Shown here piece by piece: positions 1 through 10,072 of a DNA stretch of 64,000 bases. The stretch comes from Euborellia annulipes (Eukaryota; Arthropoda; Insecta; Dermaptera; Anisolabididae): contig JAKCPI010009480.1 of NCBI GenBank assembly GCA_023213315.1, positions 62,001 through 126,000 on the forward strand. The letters are read 5' to 3'. The notes beneath the pieces were generated by a model, which searched no databases, was not told the DNA's origin, and was given only the letters and a program-made list of their open reading frames with translations. Numbering within the stretch: the first letter of the stretch is position 1; each line of letters begins with the position of its first letter. The position numbers were made by a program, and so were the translations under genes.

Positions 1-230
1 TCTAAATTTTTTAAAAATTAAAAATTTAAAAAAAAAAAAAAAAAAAAAATTTTAAACAAGGTTTATTTAAAAAAAAAAATAAGGGAAAAGGAATTTAAGG
101 AAGAAAACATGGGAAATTTAAAACCAAAAAAAAAAAAAACGGTACGGCCGTTCGTCGGGGGGGAAGTATGGAATAGGTGGGCCCAATCCTCCCCCCCTCG
201 AAAGTCGAAAAAAAAATTTTAATTTGGTTC

Positions 231-390
231 AGGTCTTTTTCAGCAGCGAAGGCCATTTAGACCTCATCTCTATTTATTTCATCTGGATTGGTAGCCAATT
301 GAAATAAATTGTCGCATAAGACGGTTTCCGAACCCGCGACCTTTGGTATAAAAGGCCAGCACGCTACCCACTTCACCAAGGCCTGAGGGC
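231..390 (-). repeat. tRNA-derived SINE, family A
   Basis: Read on the minus strand it starts GCCCTCAGGCCTTGGTG, has an A-box-like segment, then a B-box-like GGTTCGGAAACC region, a body with TTGGCTACCAATC and ends at a CTGAAAAAGACCTG tail. The same layout recurs at 1460-1644, 20935-21325, 31549-31690, 36984-37100, 37486-37655, 50320-50500, 55545-55665 and 63009-63180. It is not a functional tRNA because no cloverleaf can be closed. Confidence 0.75.
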
Positions 391-509
391 AAATTTAATC
401 GACAATGAAATATTGTACAAAGTTTTTGTGTAGTATGAGGGGTCCACGACCATTCAATATTTTACACAAAATTTTGAACGACATTTTTCCAAGTATTATG
501 GCCGCTATT

Positions 510-877
510 AACTGGAACCGACGAATATTCGGTTTCGGTACGGTTTCGGCCAGTTTCGGCGAAAAATCATGGTTTCGGGTGGTTTCGGTTTCGGCCAAAA
601 AGTAGCCGAAACTTTCGGCCGGCCAGTAGGAGATGAGACTCGCACAAAAAAAGTCAAATGATATGCACTTGAGGGAGAAAAAAATTTAGTCTCCCTAAAA
701 AAAATAAAAAAAGGTAAAATGATTTTCACGGGAGGGAAAAAAATTCAAAAAAAAAAGGTAAAATGAAAAAAATTTTTTATAGGAGATACAAGTTTCGGTT
801 TCGGTTACGGTTTCGGCCGAAACTAAGGTTGAGGCGAATATTCGGTTTCGGCGAAATCGTTTCGGTCGGACCCTAAT
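510..877. mobile_element. TTTCGG-rich inverted-repeat element
   Basis: The segment opens with ACCGACGAATATTCGG and closes with TTTCGGTCGGACCCTA. In between, TTTCGG and CCGAAA hexamers recur many times in both orientations. A second copy with the same ends lies at about 39310-39600. No coding potential is visible, so it is probably a non-autonomous DNA transposon. Confidence 0.6.
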
Positions 878-1011
878 AATAACCTTGTGTTTTAAATTTT
901 ACCTCATTAAATCTCTCTTTGATTTCCAAATTTATCAAAGGAACAATATTTATTTCTAGCTTTGTTGTTACAATATAATGATAACAACTAAACAAATTCT
1001 TTTTTTTTTTT

Positions 1012-1290
1012 TTTTTGGTCTTCGGCTGCAGAGGTCTTTGCTTATAAATATTTATTATTTATTTAAATACATGTATCGATGGCTTCCGGCGGGCGTTCAA
1101 TGGTCTTGTTTTCGGGGGCCACCTATCCCGATTTTCAGCACCACTTGGCTTTGTAACAATGATGATCTTGGTGGCTGTTGTTCTCTCCCCAGGCCCGCCA
1201 AACAAATTCAATCCCTCGCCATATCTTTAACCCCTCTACAAATACGATATATCGCCTGCTGAGAATCTTACAAGTTGTTAGTGGCGAAAG
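1012..1290 (-). repeat. GC-rich dispersed repeat, unclassified
   Basis: A GC-rich island that starts at a T-run (an A-tail if read on the minus strand). The piece around 1077-1105 (GATGGCTTCCGGCGGGCG) recurs in diverged form at about 41425-41460. It is probably a third retroposon family. The short open frames across it are not conserved between the copies. Confidence 0.45.
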
Positions 1291-1459
1291 TCCGAAAATT
1301 AATTTTTGAATTAACCCTAGCAAACCTTAAAATTGTCTTTTCTTTTGAGTGCCAAAGTGGCGAATATATATTTCCATTCTTTGCTATTGATTTTTGCTTT
1401 ACAAAAACACTCACACTTTTTTCTCATTCACACTCACACTCACACTGACATTCACACAG

Positions 1460-1644
1460 TCTTTTCGGCAACTCAGGCCATATAAGTAAGACTTTTACGA
1501 TATCCGTTATTGATTAATATACACATATGGGGTCCAGGCATTCTTATTTAAGCCATTTGGTAACAAAATGGCTGCTTGGGGTCCGAAACCGCGACTCTTG
1601 GTATACGAGGCTAGCACGCTAACCCCTACACCAAGCACGAGGGC
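1460..1644 (-). repeat. SINE family A, variant with CAC-repeat edge
   Basis: It shares the head (ACCAAG, GCTAGCACGCTAACC) with family A but has a different body containing GGGGTCCAGGCATTC. It abuts a CACACTCA-rich microsatellite at 1408-1460. A truncated copy with the same body and CAC edge lies at 18170-18310 in an NBEAL intron. Confidence 0.55.
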
Positions 1645-2394
1645 ATGTATGTGTTTATAAAACTTTCAAACTCTTTCTCTTGTATTGTTGAACTCAAAAA
1701 TCAAAATCTATCAATTCAAATGACAAAAAAAAAATCTTTAACTACTAATTAAATATCTCATGCTGATTTTATTTTTTCTATTGATTTATAGGACAGTTGA
1801 AAATCAGAGCAAAGTCGAATGAATGAATTGAAGCAAGAGAAAAAGAAAGAAAGAGTTCAAAAGTTAAACATTCATCTTGACCCTTCAATTGATCAAGAGA
1901 GGACGATGATTCAGACGACATTTCAAGTACAAAGCCATTCACTTTATCATTGCTAAAATGACATTATAATAACAATAACCACAATATCACAAATTTAAAA
2001 TCAAAACATTTTGTTATTTTCTTTAAATATTGTATTTTAACTTATTTCATTTACACTTCTTATCCTCTTATTTGCTTGCTTTTAGAGTTCCTCTTCCCCC
2101 TGAAATTTTGGTTGCTTGGCTTTTTATAGGCAACTGACTTAAATAAAAAAACACTTATGCTATTGAACATACCTACCAATTAAGCTAATTAAATAACAAC
2201 AAGGTCAAGTGCCAAAAGAGAAATAAAAATTTTTTTACGCCCGTATATTATGGAATAACTAGAACAAGAGGAGATAGTATGGTTGCCTAGCTATAGGCGT
2301 ACTTTTTATATTTTTTTTATTTTAAAACATTTTCATCCAAAAATAATGTCACTGATTAAATAAATACACCTATTATTTATATATATTCTATAAC

Positions 2395-3103
2395 CAGTGG
2401 TTCCCAACCTGGGGTCGATCGCCCCCAAGTGAGATTGGGCTATCAGGGGGCAATAAATAAGAGAGGGCGATTAGAGGGAGATTATTCAAAGGGGGAATAA
2501 TTAAAATAATCTGTACAGTAGAACCTGTACAGTAGAAGTTCCCTGAAGGACGAATCACACTTTTTTCAAATTTTAACTGTCAACTTTCTTAATTTTTCCA
2601 GATTCAAATTCAAAAATGAAAACATGTACTCTTGTTTTTTAAATGTACGTCAATGATCTTAGTTTATTATTTCACACACATTTCTGTACAAAATGTACAT
2701 TTTAATTTTTTTTTCTATTATATTTAAAAGTGGCCTGATAAAACTGTTTTGGTAGTTTTTATATAAGCTACTAAAATTGTTTAAAATAATAAAATTGCTT
2801 TAATATTTACTCTTCAAATTAAAATTTGGAAATGAAAACGGGGCGATAGGTGTTAGTCAACCTCCAGAAAGGGAAGATTCAGGGCCGGAACTAGGAGATT
2901 TTTTTAGGGGGGAGAAAATTTAATTTGCCGCCCCCTTTTTAAAATTTTCTATACAAAATTCATATCATTTTACTTTTTTTTAGTAAATCTTTCTTTAATT
3001 GCCGCCCCCTGATATCTGCCGCCCGGGGCACATGCACCCACTGCCCCCCCCCCCCCCAGATCCAGCCCTGGGGAGATGGGCCACAAAAGGTTGGAAACCA
3101 CTG
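2395..3103. mobile_element. hAT-type non-autonomous transposon
   Basis: The terminal inverted repeats are CAGTGGTTCCCAACCT and AGGTTGGAAACCACTG with one mismatch, the usual hAT end. The flanks TTCTATAA and TTCTATAC look like an 8-bp target duplication with one change. There is no transposase frame. A second hAT element (2880-3070) is nested inside it. Confidence 0.8.
2880..3070. mobile_element. hAT-type MITE, CAGGGCC family, nested copy
   Basis: The ends are CAGGGCCGGA and TCCAGCCCTG, with a G-run just inside one end and a C-run just inside the other. It is closely related to the intact copy at 6020-6210. It sits inside the 2395-3103 element, so it inserted later. Confidence 0.75.
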
Positions 3104-3302
3104 TTCTATACCATTCCAACTTTTAATTTTTTAGTGATTCTAAAATTTTGCATTTATTTTTGTATAGAGTGAGAGATTCAAATTTGTTTTACCTCCTCAT
3201 ATATCTAAGCCTTCCGATCGCCTAATAGCAAAATTAATTTTTTAATGTTATTAACAAGTCCAGAACAACATATGCATAAATATATTTATATAAATACATA
3301 TG

Positions 3303-3373
3303 ACAACTCCTGATTGCCTGATGATGGTCAAATAAATTTCGACCGAAACGTCGCGAATATCTAGGAGTTTCAT
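3303..3373 (+). ncRNA. hammerhead-like ribozyme motif
   Basis: CTGATGA is at 3318-3324. An extra T follows, then a GGTC/GACC stem (3326-3329 with 3341-3344), then GAAACGTC at 3345-3352. The outer arms AACTCCT (3304-3310) and AGGAGTT (3362-3368) are exactly complementary, with further pairing of ATTGC and GCGAAT. This is the hammerhead order: stem I, core, stem II, GAAA, cleavage triplet GTC, stem I. Stem III is reduced to the self-complementary ACGT, as in dimer-forming minimal hammerheads. The extra T after the core is a departure from the canonical form. Confidence 0.55.
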
Positions 3374-4185
3374 TGTTTTGGAGGCGCTCCTTCCGGGCTG
3401 CTGCCTCCTGCCATTCTTCTAAGATATTAATCACAGCCACTTCTACACTCGAGAAATTTGTTTTAATATTAAAAACAAAAACTGAATTTTTTAATTATTT
3501 TCTATTTTCAAAAATTTTTTACTCCATCCTCAAAGCAAAGTTCAAATTTGATTTTTTCATTCCAATAACTCTGAAATAACATTAAATAATTTCGTCTAAC
3601 GAGTTTATAGACCTGTCTTTAATTAAGGATTGCATATTTGATAATATTTGAAGATAATTGCCCTAGACACTAAGGCGTTCAATTGTTTTTGTTTTCCGAG
3701 TAGGAAGTGAGATGCAGAAGGTCTCGGAAATGATAAGCTCTGCACACTGGTCATGGCAGGAAACGAAGCATGTCCTCTGGCAACACGCAGGACTTTATGC
3801 TCTCTGGTTATAATAGACACACATCTCGGCATACAAAATAGGGTCTCATGTGGAATAATTACAAAACTGTACAATGTATAGTATACCTAACCTAACATGT
3901 TTTCGTCTTTTTAAAAAGAATTAACCAAACGATGCTGGATCTTTGTTTTGTCTTCTTGTCTTAATGACTTTAATTAAATGATTGGAATTGCTTGTTCAGA
4001 TTATTTTGTTTTGGATTGAAAATATATAATCCCAGTAGTGCTATCTTTGTTGGTCCTTATATAGAAAGTAATTATTTTTCTCAACCACAGATGTTAATTT
4101 TTTCTACAAATTACTAGGAAGGTCTTAATTTCGACTGTTTCTGTCCGTTGGTTTCTTAGAGGCTAGTTCGCTTGAATCGAAGCAA

Positions 4186-4240
4186 GTGCACAGTACTTGA
4201 AAACGACTGCAGAACAAGCAGTCGAAACGTTGTACAGTAT
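4186..4240 (+). ncRNA. hammerhead-like motif, diverged core
   Basis: A perfect six-pair hairpin GACTGC-AGAACAA-GCAGTC is followed directly by GAAACGTT and short outer arms (GTAC/GTAC). The expected CTGANGA is here CTTGAAAAC, so catalysis is doubtful. It is probably a relative of the motif at 3303-3373. Confidence 0.35.
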
Positions 4241-4380
4241 TTATATTTTTAATAAATCGTTAATACAAATGTGGTCTATAAATAAAAACTCCCAAAATAA
4301 TAATAATAATAATACTAACCACAAAAGCTTTAAGCATGTACCCCGGGTACAAGTATAATAAATACAGCATATACAAAAAT

Positions 4381-4653
4381 TTAGATTAATAAGCAGGGAG
4401 AGAGGATGTCAGCCAAACAGGAGAGCCTCTATCAAATAAAAATCTCAATCTAGAAGACGATTCGACATTAATTACATAATGCCATCATCAGTTTTTATTG
4501 CCTTATTCTCATAAGAACTTATGATGGCATATTGGCAATAAGAACTGATAATGGCATTATGTAAAGTCGAAACGTCTTCTAGATTGAGATTTTTATTTGA
4601 TAGAGGCTCTCCTGTTTGGCTGACATCCTTTCTTGCTGCGTATTAATCTAATC
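4381..4653. repeat. fold-back repeat with two hammerhead-like cores
   Basis: Two arms of about 100 bases are inverted copies: 4381-4489 and 4546-4653, sharing the AGGATGTCAGCCAAACAG block. Each arm carries one hammerhead-like core pointing outwards. On the minus strand (about 4440-4493) CTGATGA, a seven-pair GGCATTA/TAATGTC stem and GAATCGTC; on the plus strand (about 4536-4580) CTGATAA, a mutated stem and GAAACGTC. This suggests two retroelement copies joined head to head. Confidence 0.6.
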
Positions 4654-5579
4654 ATTGAACAGCCATCGACATATACAAAATTTATTTTACTTAAAAATTT
4701 TATTATAACTCTTGAACATAGTTTCAGTTTTGTTACAAATGCTTCAAATTTTTCATAAAAAATATGATTAAAAATAATTTTTTGAAAACTAGAATAAGTA
4801 AATGTGAGTTTTCTATAAGGTTTATGATAACAATTCCTTCACATTTTTTTTATAGACCCAGGTGGTACCGGGTTCGATGATCAGCCCATGGCATTGACCG
4901 CGAGTGCGTTAAACCACCCGTTCGTTGTCTACTCATTAATGTGCTCATCTGCCCTTGGCTTATTAATAAATGAGTAAATCTTATCTCTTCTTAAGATTTA
5001 TGATTGCAATATTTTCATTTGCAAGATTCCCTCTCTCTTTTACTAACCACTCGGATATTCACATATTTTAAAATTACTAAAAAATTTCTTTAGAAATTAA
5101 ATAAAAAAAAAGATCGGAATTTTTTTTTAAATCAAGATTAGGCCTAATTAGAATATTTTAGAGATGAGAGTGAAAGTGATAGAAATACAATACCTCTTTC
5201 TTTTTGCTATGTTAACGGATGGAAATTGTATAATTGGAGAGATTGATCAAAAATTAAAATCATTTTAATGCAAATTAAAATGACGCAATCTAATAAAAAA
5301 AGATATTAGCTTGCGGAAAAATTATTTGGCAAAAGTATTGTTATAAATCAATGGTTTTCAATGATTCTTCAAAATACACAATTTCTTATCATATAAATAA
5401 TTGATTTGCAGTTATATAATGTAACATTCATTTAATGTTCTCATAAAACATAATAGGCCCATTCAGTGGGGCTCGACTACATTTGGAACAATATATAATT
5501 ACGATATATATTTAATCCAAAGAGCCCTCAATGCCTCTAGGGAAAAGCTGCGAATTTGAATTGGTCTTTTTAACTGTCT

Positions 5580-5678
5580 ATCTGTGTTTGTGTGACAATT
5601 TTGTCAAATTCATTTTTCGGCTCTTCCTTCCATAGAGCCAATGTTAAATCCTTATGGAGATTTGCATGTAAATTCAAG
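5580..5678. repeat. dispersed repeat fragment (TCCATAGAGCC)
   Basis: The block CTCTTCCTTCCATAGAGCC followed by AATGTTAA recurs at 17848-17895 and 41975-42045, each time with neighbouring sequence in common. Its ends are not clear. Confidence 0.5.
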
Positions 5679-5886
5679 CAAGGGCGGATCCAAAAAGGGG
5701 GGTAAAGGAGGGTAATTCCCCCCCCCCCCCCCCTAGATTAAAAAAAAAAAATTTTTTTGGAATAAAATTTTATTTTTAATATAAAATGCACCTTTAAATT
5801 ACCGACAGTATGAAAAAATTGTGCTCAGTCACACCAGATTGCTCCCCCTCCCTTCCCCCCGAGAAACTCCTCTGGATCCGCCCTTG
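5679..5886. mobile_element. MITE, CAAGGGCGGATCC family
   Basis: The ends CAAGGGCGGATCCA and TGGATCCGCCCTTG are inverted repeats. A G-run and a C-run lie just inside one end. A second copy with a perfect 8-bp target duplication is at 33540-33808. No clear duplication flanks this copy. Confidence 0.7.
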
Positions 5887-6019
5887 CCCAAAGATAAATT
5901 ATGTATTATTTTATTATAAATTATCCACATCAGTAAGCTGTTCCGCTTACCCTTTTGAAGCAGCTGGAATACAATGGGATGGCATTGAACAAAATTATAA
6001 TACCCTCCATCCATTTACC

Positions 6020-6210
6020 CAGGGCCTAAACTAGGAGATTTTTTAGGGGGGGGCAAAATTTAATTTGCCGCTCCCTCCTTAAAATTTTCCATACAAAATT
6101 CATATCATTTTACCTTTTTTTAAGTAAATCTTTCTTTAATTGCCGCCCCCTCATATCTGCCGCCCACAGGCACCCACTGCCCCCCCCCCCCCCCCCTAGA
6201 TCCGGCCCTG
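6020..6210. mobile_element. hAT-type MITE, CAGGGCC family
   Basis: It starts CAGGGCC and ends GGCCCTG. It is flanked by a perfect 8-bp direct repeat, CATTTACC (6012-6019 and 6211-6218), the target-site size of hAT elements. It is a close copy of the nested element at 2880-3070, including the G-run after AGGAGATTTTTTAG and the C-run near the right end. Confidence 0.88.
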
Positions 6211-7159
6211 CATTTACCAAAGTTTTTTAATCCTCCTTCCTCCGAAAAAAAATTCCTGGCTAAAGTGAAAAATTTTATATTAAGACAGTTAAATAAACTT
6301 TGTAATGATTTAAGTCACTCATGGTTGGAAAATCATAAAAGAAGCGGAAGTGAATTATTAGGTGAATAATGGATGAAACTTAACTTTATTTAATTATTCC
6401 TCAGTTGGATGCATCCACCTGCGATGCGGTCAGTCATTCGATTCAAGTTCTCGAATGTTATATTTGGTTGTAGAGAATTCGTAATCTGAGAATTTCCCAG
6501 TTACAACTAATTTCATGTGAATCAGGACACATTTCGTATTATTTCAATATTTGAATATATTACCGTTGACCACACTGGCCGAATTTACATCGAAATTACA
6601 TTTAGGAAGCGAATCTTAAAAAAATATTATTTAAAAACGATGGTTAAAGTTCTTTCAAGTTCCATTAAAGGAGCCATTAAAGTATTACGTTAGCAAGGTA
6701 ATTTGGGATTTTCTTTTTTTAAAGGGGAGGTGAAATTTTTGTTGAGGCATTTTGGGGTAGGGGGAGGGGGGTGAAACAATATTTTATTTTTAAGAAAATT
6801 TTTTATCTCGAAATTTTCCATTTAGTTCAAATTTAAAATTTGAAAGTTTAAAAAACAATTCAGGACAAATTAAAAAAAAAAACGGTTTTTAGGCTCCGAA
6901 GTGATTGGAATAAATAGGTCAGAATCCAGGTGCCTAAACAATTTTTTTTTTTTATCTCCCCCAGTCAGGGAGGGGAGGGCCATACATACAAGACACCCCT
7001 TAGGGATCGTCAAATAAATAATTTATATTAATTTTTATACCCAAATTTAAATTTATAATTTATATAACCTTCGAAGAAAAAAAACAAGTGATATATCGCA
7101 ACCTTGAATTTGGCGGACACTTTACTTTCTCTTCCCCATATGTATGTATATGTTAATGT

Positions 7160-7330
7160 GCATATATATCTCTATATATATAGAGAGAAAGTATTGGATT
7201 CATGTCAAAAATTCGATGTCGAGATTTTGATGGATATACACGTTTTGAGGTCCCCTGAATCGCGACATTGTCTGTCTCTCTCTCTGGGTTCACTTTAAAG
7301 CATGAAGGAATTGAGCTAGGAGGTTGAAAT
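7160..7330 (+). repeat. dispersed repeat R1, truncated copy
   Basis: It starts with an AGAGAGAAAGTATTGGATTC block, then GTCGAGATTTTGATGG and TGAGGTCCCCTGAATC, and a CTGTCTCTCTC stretch. Longer copies are at 38395-39160 and 40293-40715. Short pieces lie at 16720-16775, 23620-23660, 32686-32750 and 45350-45440. Confidence 0.65.
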
Positions 7331-7712
7331 TTTATATTTATATAAATATATATTAATAATGAAAACTTACATACCTATAATAAATGTTAAATGTCAACTT
7401 GAAAATCCTAAATGTTTTTTGGCAATTTAAACATTTTGTTAGTATTTTTCTTCAAAAAAAAAAAAAAAATGACTCTTTGTGGCCTCTCCTTTTGCATAAT
7501 TTTCAAAGATTTTTTGTCAGCTAACACCTTACACTTTCAAAATATCTTATAATTGTTAGATTCTTTAATGACAACAGAGCGCAAAATACTATAAGTAGAT
7601 GTAATTACAGACTGCATAGTACTACAGATTACAGAGCCTATTTAGATGTCTGGGAGAGTTCGGGTTCCCAAAAAAATTGGTAAACAAAAACAGAACAAGA
7701 AACAACAGGAAA

Positions 7713-8310
7713 AGTTAAACTTGGTAACCAGCTGGCTGCGGAGTTTGAAATTGCTTCTGGCCTGAAGCAGGGAGACGGACAGTCACCAATCTTGTTTAAC
7801 ATCTTGTTGGAAAAGGAAATTCGGGAGGTCTCTGAGATGTGCCCGGAGAGCCTTTATGTAGGGGAGGATAAGATGGCCATGCTAGCTTACGCGGATGATA
7901 TAGCCTTTCTACCAAGGAAGATTGGAAGATGAGGCCAGTAAAGTAGGTTTACAAATTAATAAAGATAAGAATATCTAGTCTGAAGGCGGGATACAATGCT
8001 TACAACACCCAGACATGAACCTCTCCTAGCATACAAGAAGAAATAAAATAATGAAGAGTAGGCGTCTACAATGGCTTGGTCACATGACGCGTATGGACAA
8101 CTCGAGCTGGCAAAGAGTGGCTCTCGACTTCAAACCAGTGGGGAGAAGACCTCTGGGCCGACCGAAGATGAGATGGATGGATGGAGTCAGGAACGATCTA
8201 GCTGCGATCGGAGAATGGGAAAACTGGAGAGACAAAACAAAGGATCGTTCCCTCTGGAGGCAGATTTGTTCAACATCGCGCGGTCCTCTGGGCCTATTCG
8301 CGTAAAGTAA
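7713..8310 (+). pseudogene. decayed LINE (reverse transcriptase remnant)
   Basis: An open stretch at about 7716-7932 reads NQLAAEFEIASGLKQGD, then SPILFNILLEKEIRE and LAYADDIAFL. These are reverse transcriptase motifs with the catalytic YADD intact. A frame break follows, then VGLQINKDKN (7935-7977). A separate open segment at 8051-8305 reads RRLQWLGHMTRMD and RRPLGRPKMRW, the usual C-terminal tail of non-LTR retrotransposon ORF2 proteins. The middle is deleted and stops interrupt the frame, so it is dead. The clade cannot be fixed from this fragment. Confidence 0.85.
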
Positions 8311-8902
8311 AGTAAGTGAGTAATTACAGTCTTTGGCCACTTTTTTGCTTTATTAAAAATTGACCATTCATTTCATCACGCATAATTTTCTTTTAAAACA
8401 AAAATCTGAATTTTAGATCTCCCTATAAGTAATAACATAATAAATTTTCTATAAAAATTATGAGTGGGGTTGGTTTTAAATAGAATGTATTTGTTTTCGA
8501 AAGAGTGGGGGGATTTTTGAAGATCAAATATGAGATTTTAAATCGTAGAGGAATGGAAATCGAAAAAGTTCTGAGTCGTTTGGTGTTCTTGGTTTTTTTT
8601 AAAAAAGAATTAATAAATAGAAATAAAAGAGAAAATATTGAAATTTTATTATTCATGAATTTCATTTATTTAAATTTAATTTAAAAAATAGATTAAGCAG
8701 ATTAAATTAAAAACAGAAAAAATAAAAAAATAATTTCGTAAGCAATAACACTTTTTCACTGCTTATAATATCTAATACTATTTAATCTAATATATTAATT
8801 AAATGGAAATGGTTAGATGATGATGAGAAAATATTATAAAACACGATGGGAGGAAACATGTTCATACAACTTCACTATCACAGAAAAAAATTACTTGTCT
8901 AA
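8311..8902. other. AT-rich spacer, nothing recognised
   Basis: This stretch between the LINE remnant and the TAF12 stop codon shows no coding exon, tRNA or clear repeat. Its 3' part would hold the TAF12 3' UTR. Confidence 0.5.
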
Positions 8903-9992
8903 TCAAAATTTCTTTATAGTTTTCCGAATGAGTGCTAAACGTTGTTTATGCGCTTCTGTAACTGGGGCACGTTTGTATTGGCGAAGTTCATCCGTTCCAA
9001 AACCTGGAATCCACATATTCCATTGTCGCTCTGAAAAAAAAAAAATAAATTATTAATAGAAAATTTTTGTTACAACCTCTATAGGCCTATATGTTATCCT
9101 TCCCAGTCACTTCGAGCTTCTGACGCATAACTCAGTTTCGAAGGATTATAAATATTATAAATATAATATAAATATATATCCCCCCTCCCCCTCTCGAATA
9201 ACGTCCACGAATAGTTAGCTAAAATTCTCAGAAAATACTTAATAGCCTAAACGGAAAACGGTATAATTTTATTTCGGAAGTTTTATATCTGTGTATTGGA
9301 GATTATTAAATTATGTAGAATAAACACGAAGATCCTTTAACGAAGATTGTCGCAGAACATGAAATAGAAAATGTATATGTTCTAAAGAAATCCACAATTT
9401 TCAATGAATCTATTTTGAAATTAAGTACACATATAGTACATAAAACGGCGAGTGAAGTAATAATAATTTGAATTAATTATAATCAAATTTCTTCAATATC
9501 TGAACACAAATCTATATTTTTTCCTTTTAGCAGCTTCATAATTTAGGGCTCTGATCCTTTAAAGAGTCATAAATAGATTCTTCTCTCAACAATCACTACC
9601 CTCACATGATCACAAGGACCTTCCTTAACATCTGTTGCAATGGAACAAAAAATATCCTAAATTGTAAATTTGCGGTTATATAACATTGACAACTATTCTG
9701 AAATTGGTCTCTGAAAACAGTGTATATAACTTTTATTTAGTTTAAATTTTTAATATTTATATCACCCATACATATCGAATAAAAAAGATCCTACCCACAC
9801 ACATATTATGACTATTTTATTTGCTCCGATACTTGGCTTTACACCATTTTCCCTATCTTACATTTTCATATTATGACTAGCCTCTATGGTAATTGAATAC
9901 AAAAATGTCTAATCGTATCTATATTAATACCTAACTGTACCTTTAAGTATTTAAAAAACATGTTTGTATACATTTGTTGCTCTGAAGATGAT

Positions 9993-10072
<80 letters not shown>

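Noticed and set aside
1135..1323. Small minus-strand protein over the GC-rich island near 1.2 kb
   Set aside because: Part of the island recurs near 41.4 kb without preserving the frame, so it is a repeat.
8051..8305. Host gene encoding a basic 84-residue protein
   Set aside because: The RRPLGRPKMRW-type sequence is the C-terminal tail of a LINE ORF2 and lies just downstream of a reverse transcriptase remnant.
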